Source: Bolinopsis microptera | Taxonomy: Eukaryota > Ctenophora > Tentaculata > Lobata > Bolinopsidae | Direction: 5' to 3' | Length of the DNA: 64,000 bases | Assembly (NCBI RefSeq): GCF_026151205.1 | Contig: NC_087079.1 | Coordinates: 12,266,635-12,330,634 of the forward strand | The notes under the pieces: model-generated | What the model saw: the letters and a program-made list of their open reading frames with translations, nothing else | Databases searched by the model: none | What the model was told of the DNA's origin: nothing | Shown here: in pieces, positions 50,101 to 62,100 of the stretch | Numbering within the stretch: position 1 is the stretch's first letter | Layout of the letters: the number at the start of each line of letters is the position of its first letter | Program-made: the position numbers and the translations under genes

Positions 50101-53100
50101 AATACCAATACTAGCTGCAGTAGAATAGTTTCTGTGGTACGAAACAGTATTTCTCCATCTCATTCATTACATTTAAAGTAATTTCTATTTTAAAATTCAC
50201 GATATTGCAAATTTTCCTATTCACCAGAATTATGACGATGACCAATTCTCAATAAATATAATCCAGTTTCTGCTCATTTTCTTTTGTGGGTTGATATTTT
50301 CACCACTTGGTTTATCAATGCTCGACTAACGAATTTAAATTGATAAGGCGATAATTTTTTAATTAAAGTTAGAATATACACTCCGGGCTCTAAGATAATC
50401 ATTAATCAGCAAGGACAAAAGGAATTTTTGACGTTTGCCGCGACAAATCGCGATTTTCTCAGATCCTCGCGACAAATCGCGATTATTTCAGTTCTCCAGG
50501 ACAAATTACGCATTTTCTTTTAAATCTGAGTGCCAAGTATATGGAACCAATCACATCCACAGCCTTCCGAATGTATGTACGGACTTCAGAAGCTCATAAT
50601 GATCAGGGTAGCATGAAACATGTATGAACATGTAATGAACAGGAGTAGTTTCCAGAAAAACTTTGAAAAAAATTCGACTTAGAAGATTTTCGGTCCGAGT
50701 AATTCTCGATACGAACCTCTGATGACAGAGCTCCTGCCTGCATTCCGAGATTGCATTACATGGGAAGCCTCGAGTCCAAAATCGTTTATCGAGAGGTAGG
50801 TACTATTACTAGGTACGGACTTCAGTAAAGTAAACCGAAAAAAATATGTTAGGCTCATAATGATCAGGGTAGCATGAACCATGGAAAACAATTGGTTTTC
50901 AGGAATCCACTTTCACTGGCATTTCTTTACCCACTCGTCTGCTGACGTAACATTGTTAGCCAAAAACGTCCCTAAAACTTGACCACTAGACATAAAGTTG
51001 ACCACTAGACATAAACTTGACCACTAGACATAAAGTTGGCCACTAGACATATAAAACTTGACCACTAGACATAAAGTTGACCACTAGACATATAAAACTT
51101 GACCACTAGACATAAATTTGACCACTTATAGACACCCCAATCAATGTCTGGAAAACTGCAAACATTCACACGACGATGACTTACCCCACTTAAGGAATTG
51201 TACGAGAAGATGAACAAAGGCAAAGATGAGGAAATAAAATAATGATCAGCTCATAAAGTTAGTTGGGGGTTAATTTGTTAAGTGACATCGAATCTTGAAA
51301 TTTGGACAACAGCTCATGAGGGTAAAGGAGATATTTCTACGAAGACATGACGGTGTTAGTGTAACTTATTGTTTCCATATAATGGTAGTGTTAACTGTAA
51401 GCTAATGATCTTAGAAATGAGTAAAATAACAATAAGAACATGCTACTCATTATTCAGCCTACCGTCTGGGCGTCTGGTAACTAGAAAATAATTCTGCTAA
51501 TTTCTTGAGGGATTTAGTTTGGGATTAGGGGTCGTTCACATATTACCTAATCAGCCGAAGGGGGAGGGGGTTCCCAAATTATTACGGTTGATTACGAAAG
51601 GGTGGGGGCGAATATTCTCGGGTATAATGATCAGAGTAGCATGAAACATGAACAAAAGTAGTTTCAGGAAAAACTTCCAAAATCGTATATCGAGAGGTAG
51701 GTACTACTACTAGGTACGGACTTCTGAAAACCGAACAAAAGGCTCAATGCCCATAATGATCAGGGTAGCATGAACCGTGGAAAAATTGGTTTCCAGGAAT
51801 CAACTTTCACAAGCATTTCTTAACCGACTCGTCTACGTAACATTGTTAGCCAAAAACTTCCCAACTTCCCTAAAACTTAGACATAAAAACTTATACCACT
51901 AGACATAAAATTACCACTGGACATAAAGTTAACCACTAGACACCCCAATTAATGTCTGAAAACTGCAAACATTCAGAAGACGATACATAGAGGCCTGAGG
52001 CCCTCTTATGAACAAAGGCAAAGATGAGGAAATAAAATAATACGTATGTGATGTCAAATGTGTTAAGCATAAGGTAAGTTAGCAGTTAATCTAGAACAAT
52101 TTGGAGCAATGAGAACATTGACCAATTGTTAAGACGATTAATATGTATTATAACTTTATATCATACCTTTGCGAACACAATATGGACAAAAACTCATGAG
52201 GGTAAAGGAAATATTTCTACGAACATAGTGATAGTGAAAAACGTATACAAAGGATGCCACAATGCTGACAACATGCCGCCACCTCTAAGTCGCCCACAAA
52301 AAGCTGCAAAAGTTTGCCACTATTCAATAGAATTAAAGATGTTAAGTGATTTAAACCTCATTCTGTCGGATAACCATAATGATAATATGCCATAAGACTA
52401 CTTGTTCCAGAACCACGTGCCTAAGAACAACTTGTTCACTTGAAGAACCGTGGAAATTTCTGCGAATTCGACGCGATTTTCGAGATTTTCGCTTAGTTTG
52501 GCTTGTCGCGGCGCCGCGATTTTTGGCCTAAATAATCGCGATTTTCTTTTGACCTTTTTAATCAGTGATATTTTCTGAATTTTGGTTAAAATGTAACGAT
52601 TATTCCCTGCAGCAGTTCTGAAACAAGTATGAAAGTGTTGTGCGTCCTAGTGCTAGTTCTTTACGAACAGCTGATCACAAGCCACGACTTGACATATACA
52701 GCCCTGCGGTTCGGAGCCAACGGTTACATACTCATAGAGCAAGATTTTGGGCCATTACATGAAGCCCTGACAGCTTGTTCCTGGGTTAAGCGAATGAGGA
52801 GTGAAAAAAGTTATTCCCAGTATTGGCTAACTTACGGAGTTAATTCAAACGATAACGAGCTGGGATTAACTGACATGGGACGCAATTTAATGTTTGGCGG
52901 CAGTACATCCTACACAAGACCAACTGAAACTACCGGAGAATGGCACAGTATCTGCTTCACGTGGAGTTATTCGACAAGGACCAAACTGGTATATTACGAT
53001 GGGAAACAAATAGGAACGGGGGAGACACCGAGTGGAAGGAAACTGGCCGGTGGAGGTACTTTATTGCTAGGTCAATATCATTCAGGATACGGAGTGGGGA

Positions 53101-56100
53101 CTATCGACAGTGTTTACTACTTCGGCGGCGAGTTATACGATACCAACATTTACTCTTCTCAGCTATCATGGCAAGTGAAGTGGAAAACATGTTTACCAGG
53201 GGGCGATGTGGGAATTACTCTCAAACATTTGGAGACAAGGTACTCATAAGCTGGCAGGATATCCTCCAGGAGACCAGACAGGGGAGCGTCAGTGATGTGG
53301 TACTAGAGGAGTGTGCAACCAGCCACACTCACCCGGAAGAGGAGAATGAGAGAGAAGCTAGGGCACATGACGACTCGGGGAAATGGGACTTCTTGAGGGG
53401 CGGGACTTTCTACAATAAGATTATCTCCGAGGATTTCTTTGAGGACATGACCGGCCGCCTGGACCTGATCGCTCAGTTTGCAAACCACACCATCGACGAT
53501 GCGCTCATTTTACATCTTGACAGACACCATTCAGACGGACGATCAAGAAATGAAACAGAGGAGGACTCCGATTCCGAGTCCGATGAAATGACGGATACTG
53601 CAGAGGACTTGCTTAGCTTAATTCTAGAAACCGATAACTGGGTTTTCTTGACTCACAAAACGCTCTACAACCAAGTGGTGACAGACAGACTGCTGTCTGA
53701 CGTGTCAGCCCGTTTGGACCTGGTGGTAGAGTTTGTCGGTCACCGTTGTGACAACGCCTTGATCGAGCACTTAGAAAGAAATCATTAACTAGAACAGGAC
53801 ATACAGGAGAAGGACTTTATTCGGTATGTGGATGATTATAATTTGTATTACATATTTTTATCTACGTATGGATATTGGATAATGGATATTGAATATTGAA
53901 AATTGAAAAATCATAAATGAATTAGGAAGTGTGCATGAAATTGAGAGGACGACATGGGTGCAGTTTTGCACGGTTATCGCTATAGCCACATTACAAATCA
54001 TGAAATCAATATGCATTTTGTGTTTATGACAAGAGATATTTAACTTTTCTCAAGCAGATATGGATAACCTCTAATCTCTATATCATTATTAGTTATTACC
54101 GTCATATATAACAGTATAACCGACCAAATCATGTTTTTCAGCTATCCAACACAACGAATCCTGGCCAACTGACACCAACCTGTTTCCATGTAGCCTTGTC
54201 CAGGAAGCATACTGAACTGGCACCGGAACGTAAAGAGCGACACTTTGTGACAATCTACCACTTACTCCACAGCTTTGAGTTGAGCTCTCAGAGACAAACA
54301 AGTAGAAATATTCTCGGTTTTTGGGGTGGTACGCGTCGTACACCGTGTAAAACGCTGAAAGTAACAGGATTGTTATGATTCCGGGATTCTTTGCCACAAT
54401 TTCCCTAAATTAAAACGACTGATTTGGCACTTAATGAGAAAATTTGTGTTTGTATTCATCACATAACGTTATGTAAATATTTACTGATGTTAAAAATGGT
54501 ATATTTTTTGGAAAATTAAGTTTTAACTGACCTTCGTCTGAGAATGTCAAGTTCTTTATTTGCATAACTTTCCCATCTGAATAGAAGTTCAGTCTACTGT
54601 GTTCGGGAGCTGGGAAATCATTTACTACATTTAAATTTAAATTTTTATTTAATTAATTTATATATTTTAATAAGGTATCGTATGTTTTTATTGTTTATGA
54701 TACTTGTTTAAAATTTAAAATTTAAAATCTAGTTACAATAATAATAACATACAACTTGTATAAAAAGCATTAATACAACTGTTGTTTGATTCAGAGTTAA
54801 ATGAGAAAACATAGTAATTATATTCTCAAACAGTCAAACAATAATAATCTCACCTATATTAGTGGAGTTGTTTTTAAGCCACTTGTAGGTGGTACACTCA
54901 AAGGTAGGAGACATGATCACATTGTTTTGTCGACTGCTGTAGATCGCGCTACTGATTTCTAAATTACATGATTTGAGTTATCTATAGAAAATATTCAAAA
55001 GAAATCGTGTATCTTTAAATTTATTATTTAAAATTGGATAATTTTAATAATGTTTTTATCATTTTTTAACCTGTTCTTGAATTTGAAATTGGTCATACTA
55101 ATGAGCAAAAAGACCGAAAAATGAGGTATAGATTAAGTATAAAGAAAGGTCGTTTTACTACTACATTTATTACACTAAAATAAGTGTGGTTAGTGGTATG
55201 TTACATACCCGCTTCAGAGTTAGCGGAAGTGAGGTCTACGTAGAATCTTCTAGACCAAGTCCTTCCCCCGCTGGATACCATCGCTCTGTACACACCTCTG
55301 TCATCTGAACTGCATCTGGAGAGAGCAGTGAGGTTAGGTGAGGTTAGGTGAGGTTAGGTGAGGTTAGGTGAGGTTAGGTGAGGTTAAGTGAGGTTAGGTG
55401 AGGTTAGGTGAGGTTAGGTGAGGTTAGGTGAGGTTAGGTGAGGTTAGGTGAGGTTAGGTGAGGTTAGGTGAGGTTAGGTGAGGTTAGATGAGGTTAGGTG
55501 AGGTTCGGTGAGGTTAGGTGAGGTTAGGTGAGGTTAGGTGAGGTTAAGTGAGATTAGGTGAGGTTAGGTGAGGTTAGGTGAGGTTTGGTGAGGTTTGGTG
55601 AGGTTAGGTGAGGTTAGGTGAGGTTAGGTGAGGTTAGGTGAGGTTAGGTGAAGTTAGGTGAGGTTAGGTGAGGTTAAGTGAGGTTAGGTGAGGTTAAGTG
55701 AGGTTAGGTGAGGTTAGGTGAGGTTAGGTTAGGTTAGGTGAGGTTAGGTGAGGTTAGGTGAGGTTAGGTGAGGTTAGGTGAAGTTAGGTGAGGTTAGGTG
55801 AGGTTAGGTGAGGTTAGGTGAGGTTAGGTGAGGTTAGGTGAGGTTAGGTGAGGTTAGGTGAGGTTAGGTGAGGTTAGGTGAGGTTAAATGAACAAAAGAT
55901 ACATTGGATAAAACATGACAGAAGGAATTGCATACTGTGAGATGAGAAGGTGCATTCCTCTGGAATTTGGCACAATATCAGACTCCTTGACTTCTCCCTC
56001 AGAGGAAGGGTTACTGACAGGAGTGAAATACCATCTAACTGCTCCCTCGTTCACTCCCTCAATTCTTAGGACGAGTTTCTTTCCCACCGAACATCGAACT

Positions 56101-59100
56101 GTACGGTCGTAGGTTGCTAAAGTGGTAAGTGTTATGGTAAGATGGTTTTGCTAAGATGAAGAAGGGTTACAGTTAGTTCACTGCATCCCCTTTTTAAATC
56201 TACAGGATCATTCATTAAAATAATCAGATAATGTTTTGTAGCGGAATGAGCTATCAGCTTGATTCCAGCAGGATGTCCAACCTGAGTTAGCGAAGACTTG
56301 TAGGTTGAAGTTGAACTCGTGTATCTGGTCTCCGTAGTCCAGGCTTGCTGTGTAAATACCTTCATCCGGTCCACAAGTGTCCTCAATCACCATATGATGC
56401 TCAGTCATCATCATCTTTCCTGAGGAGAGGGAAGTTGGACTATATCTATAACAATTTTAGTGGTTTTAAAGCATAATAGTAGCTAAACTTGGTGACATGT
56501 CCCATTCGTTTGAAGAAAATGCCAAAAGTCTGTGCACAGACTTTTTTATTCCATACAATTTTGGGTCTATCAATATCTTACTATCCTACCCCTGATAGGT
56601 TCCAACTTGATAAGTTTGCCGCCATCTCGTCGGTACCATGATGTTTTGTAACCACCTGCTATACTCTCAGGAATCTGCAAACTTGCCGGGTGACCAGCCT
56701 CTGCCTGCACCATCGATATCGGATAAACTGGAAAATGTAAAATATGTAAATGGAAATTGTAGCTATAGCGTGGAATTTCCGTTCCAGGACGACAAACGTC
56801 AGAAAAAAAACTACCGAATTATAAATCATTTTTCTCTTCATTGATGTTTAATCGATTCAAAGAAATTGAAAAAACATTAGTTGCCCATTGTAGCTGGACA
56901 AACCGAAAAAGTGTTTTCCTTTTTCGCGATAAAACTACGAACCGTTCCTGATGAGAATCAGTGTGAAGGTGTATGTTATTCTGTTGCCAGAGAATGTAGC
57001 CTCGGCCACATACTTTCCTGGAAATTGAAATATTGATATGCGTTTTAACGCTTGCAGAATGCAGAATCTATTAGGTACTAACGACCGTGTCAAATGTGTT
57101 TGGACACTGTCCGTCGACATTCCCTAGAATTTATAAATTCCAAGTTTGATCTAAATTGCAACATACCTTCATCGCGCCGTGTAGGCTGCAGTATCTGTAG
57201 CTTCGTCTTGTCAGAGCTGAAGGTATACCTCCCCGAACCGCTTAGTGCCACCTGTTGTCCATTTGGTTGGAGATGATACCTGTAAAATTGTATGAGCAAT
57301 TATTAACAGTTCAGAATGTAGTCAGTACAATATTAAGAATTATTTTCTACCCAGTACAGAATTATATGAAAAACTGAATTCCCCGCATTAAAAAAATCAA
57401 AAAACGAAGCTAAAAAGTACGAACCATTTCACTGATTCGGGACTGTTGATAACTTTCAAATAAAACTGGACAGACTTAGAAGAAGGCACAAAATTAACAG
57501 TCTCTTCAGCCCTGTCTAGAATTGCCAGCTCAAACTCTCTGGTCTCAGATCCGGCTTTGTAAACGTATCGTCCTGCCTGGCTTGGTATAACTTTGTGGAG
57601 TATCAGAACTCTGCCCTTTTGGCTGATCGTTACATCCTCTCCTCTCTGATAAGAAATGAAATAGATTTGGGAAAAAGTACTAAAAAATCAACGAAATTAA
57701 CCTGCAAAATCTGGCAATAAATTCTGCGTAAAAAAGAGACCATTATAGAATTTACCATACCTGAATAGTTTGTTCACCGTTGGAAGTGCGTCTGAACCAC
57801 GTTGTGACTATGTTGTTGTCAGTATTGGCTGATACTAGGACTGCACTGCGACCCAGTATCACAGACACTGCAATCGCGGCAATATCTGAGGTTATATCAT
57901 TATCAAATAATCAATCTACAGCTGAGTAATATAAATTCAGCTGAGTAATATAAATTTTGGACTTAAAAAATATTTTTTTAAACAAAATATAGAACTCTGA
58001 CTCATGGAGAAGACAATTGAGACAATTAACACTCCCTGAAGGAACCCTAGTAACCCTAGTAACCCTAGTAACCCTAGTAACCCTAGTAACCCTAGTAACC
58101 CTAGCAACCCTAGTAACCCTAGCAACCCTAGTAACCCTAGTAACCCTAGTAACCCTAGTAACCCTAGTAACCCTAGTAACCCTAGTAACGCTAGTAACCC
58201 TAATAACCCTAGTAACCCTAGCAACCCTAGCAACCCTAGTAACGCTAGTAACCCTAGAAACCCTAGCAACCCTAGCAACCCTAGTAACCCTAGTAACCCT
58301 AGTAACTCTAGCAACCCTGGTAACCCTAGCAACCCTAGTAACCCTAGCAACCCTAGCAACCCTAGTAACCCTAGTAACTCTAGCAACCCTAGTAACCCTA
58401 GCAACCCTAGCAACCCTAGCAACCCTAGTAACCCTAGTAACCCTAGTAACCCAAGGAACCCTAGGAACCCTAGTAACCCTGGTAACCCTAGTAACCTTAG
58501 TAACCCTAATAACCCTAGCAACCCTAGTGGCTAGTAACTTTAATAACCTTAGTATTTAGTAACCCTAGTAACAATAATGTGAACATACCCCCGCCAATGA
58601 CTTGAACGTTAAAGTGTTCCTCCCGTATAGAACCAAAGAATCCCATTTCAACTGTGTATTTTCCTGAAATGATTAGTGCTATTATTCACTTGTAGGTCTA
58701 TAACCTACCGACCTGCGCGCCGACCTGCGTCTCATAGCCGGTTTTAAACAAACATTTACGGGTATCATTCGTTAATTGTTCACTTATCATTAGTATCACT
58801 TTTAGCAGCCTAGTGTAAAATTATTGATTCCCTAAAACTCGCTTTACAGAGTTTAAGGTATTGCGTTTCTAGAACTCGCTAAACTTAATGTTAAACATGT
58901 TTATTGTTTAAGGTATCGTGTTCTCCAAAGTCGACAAACCAGAATCCGAGGTTTTGAGATCGTTGATACGAAGAAGCTTGCCTTTATCCAAATAGTTGTA
59001 CTTCCTCGAATGTGTGACTCGATTTCGAGCACTTCCAGAGTAGCTAAACCATTTGTAGGACTGGGGGATAGTGACATAAAATTAGGATAAACATAATGAG

Positions 59101-62100
59101 TAAATATAGTTCCAAGGAACTTCCTCCATCCCTGGATGTCATCTTCTTTACATAAAGTCGTCGGTTTCTGACCTAAAACGAACTAAGGGGCACCGTTAAA
59201 CAAATCATAGTTCCTTTATATATCTATCATTGGGTTATTACATTCTACCGTACTTGTTTGATCTTATTTTATGGCGTATGTTTACAGATAAAAGGCACGA
59301 TTTAGGATACGGGCGTCAGATAGTATCTATCGACTGTAGTTATCGGAAGGTTATACCGTATACGGCTGAATCGAGTATAGCTACTACTTTGTTACTTATT
59401 GATTTCAGTTCGTTAAGCCTATACCGTGTTCTGTAACATGGAATGAAACGGAAACCATTATCTAGTGCATCGATCATTAAACACACCACTGTTTTCGTTG
59501 CACTCTAATTAAACATCAAAAAGCTTGAACAATTTTTAAAAACCCTTTCGTAAGTGAATCGTGCAACATTGGACAAACCTCAGCGGTGACAGTGGGACTC
59601 AGCATAGCTTTCTCCCCAGCTTGGAGAATCACGGCTTGGTGTGTAAAGCCGTTGGGTTTGTTTATTACGAGCTGGTACGTTGTTTCTCTCGTTCGTCCGT
59701 CCGCGAAGTTAAGCTTCGCCACGTACACTCCTGGTGAATATGATCTGTTTCAGAGCCTTATAAATTAATTGATTACTCAATTGATTCTACCATACTGTGC
59801 TAGCTGCGATACCAATTTTCAATTAATTTGCGTTTGATTACGTACTAACGTTGTAGGAACAAAAATGGTAATTGCCGATGAAGCAGGCTTCAATATGCTA
59901 CTTGAAATTAAGAGGATTCAATTAGTTCTAATTGAACAGACTTATAACTGAAATCCTCATAATGTTTTTCTTCAGAATTCAAGTAGTCAAATGTAGCGCA
60001 GGTTGTAACAGTTGGAAGCAATTTACAACATAACTATGATAATTTCAATCAGGTTAATTTGCTTATAAATTATCAACTGTCAGCCAGTTGCCGGGCCTTT
60101 TGGATATAGAAAGATGGCATGAAATCATAATTAATTCTTGGCCAGATTTATTGTATCTGTAAGTGTAAGTGTATGAAGAGATCAGTCATTAAAAATTATG
60201 ACTTGCTCAGCATGATACACTGAAGTTTATTGTTTCCAGGCCTGTTCCGGTCACGTAGTCATGAGAATTTCCGGTACACTGTTCAGTTAAATGGGGTCGA
60301 ATGTTGTCTTTGGTCTCAACTCTCAGCAGAATATCTTTTTCGATCTTTTAAATATTTAACAAAGAAGTTACTTATTGGGAGAGATTTTGAGTTGAAACTT
60401 AACCATAACAGTATAAGATGATGATATTATTCAGCAGTTAACAAAGTTAGCCGGAAATATTTATATATAACACGGCTTATTTCAGCTCAGCATGGCTATG
60501 CAGGCTGCCTCGGGCTCGGCAACCTCAAATGATATTGAACATCGCATCGTATCTCGTTCACGACGCATCGGTCAAACACACCTGAACCCCAACCTGACCG
60601 TCCCGAAACGTAAACCAACCCCGGATACCCGCCGGAATGTATCTCTCACCGCTCTCCCAGCTTTACCTCTAGTAAGCAGTGTCCAGGCTCATCCTGTCCC
60701 AAAGAGGAAGTCCAGGGTCTGGAGACCCAATTTTTTGGAACGGAGCCAATATTTCAAGGCTAAAACTCCCAGTATTTTGGAGATCCAGGAGAATAATTTA
60801 TCCTGTCCGAACAGTCCGGCACCGACCGTGCTATTAGAGAAGTTTGCCTTGTTAAGTGTTGCCGAAGAGGAAAATCACTACAAAATATTCAACGTCAGCG
60901 GAACACTCTTCGTGATCGATACAACCATCTTCCAGGACTACCCCGACACACTGCTAGGTACAATTTGTGAAATTTTTGTTTTATCGATAAATTAATTTGT
61001 TTCAAAGTGTGTGCTTCGATGAGAGTAGGAATTTCTATTTCTAATCTGATCTCACAGGTTCAGAGAGACTGGAGGAGTTCTACAACAAGACGAGAGGGGA
61101 GTATTTCGTGGAGCACTACAAGCACATGTTCCCGGTAATCACCCGGTTCTACACCCACCAGGAGGAACTCGTGTGTCCTCACTGCATGACCAAGCAGATG
61201 TTTGAGAGTTGTCTAGAGTTCTACGGGTTGCTTCCCTATTATCTAGGTCTCAAAAGTAATTTCAGGGGAGAGTTAGTAGCTGATGGTTTGAAGGAGGCGA
61301 TCTATTACACTGTGATAAATCCGGGCTACAGTCGAGCAGCACTTGTATTTGCAATAGTTGACGTCTTGGTGATCTTGTGCAGTACAGTTGTTTTGATCCT
61401 GGAAACTGTTAAGGAGGTTGCTGATAAAGACTATTTCATTCGGGGAGCTTACATTGTGGAGGCTGGAGTCAACATACTTTTTACAATCCAAGCCATTTTA
61501 CTGCTAGTTGTCTATCCTTCCGTAAAACTCTACTTCACGAGTTTAATGAACTGGATTGACATTGTCTCCGTGCTTCCATACTACATCAGACTTATTGCTA
61601 GATCCTACTTCACCGAGCTTGGACCAGCATTCCGAGTGTTGAGGCTAGTCAGACTATTCCGGGTGATGAAACTGTTCCGACGCTCCCTGGGAGGCCAGGT
61701 TTTGATCTCGTTTCTTTACTCCAGTATCCCTGAGATCCTCCTACTCATGTTGATGTGGGGCATTGCCATTCTCCTCTTTGGACCCTTGATGTTCTTCATT
61801 GAGGGCGAACACGGAAATGATAGTTTCGACTCTGCTTTCTCAGGAATGTGGTTTTGCGTTGTAACCATAGGAACAGTTGGTTATGGGGATCTTTATCCCA
61901 AGACTGATCTAGGAAAGTTCCTCGCTGCCGTGTACACGATCACAAATTTGACAGTGATGACAATACCAATATCAATAATCATCACCAAGTACAGCAAAGC
62001 TATGAGGATGTCCAACCCCCTAAGATAGAAACCCTAAAATGAGTTTCACCAGCAGCCAAATGTGCACATCAGAGACAATCATTATTATCTTATAGTTATT

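Noticed and set aside
54089-54179. Extension of exon 16 to a donor at about 54098
   Set aside because: The frame is open, but that donor's phase does not match exon 17, and the extra residues (SLCWIAEKHDL) break the Ig register.
57937-58559. Leu-Gly-Leu and Thr-Leu-Val open frames
   Set aside because: Products of the 9-bp AACCCTAGT array in intron 5; no gene features.
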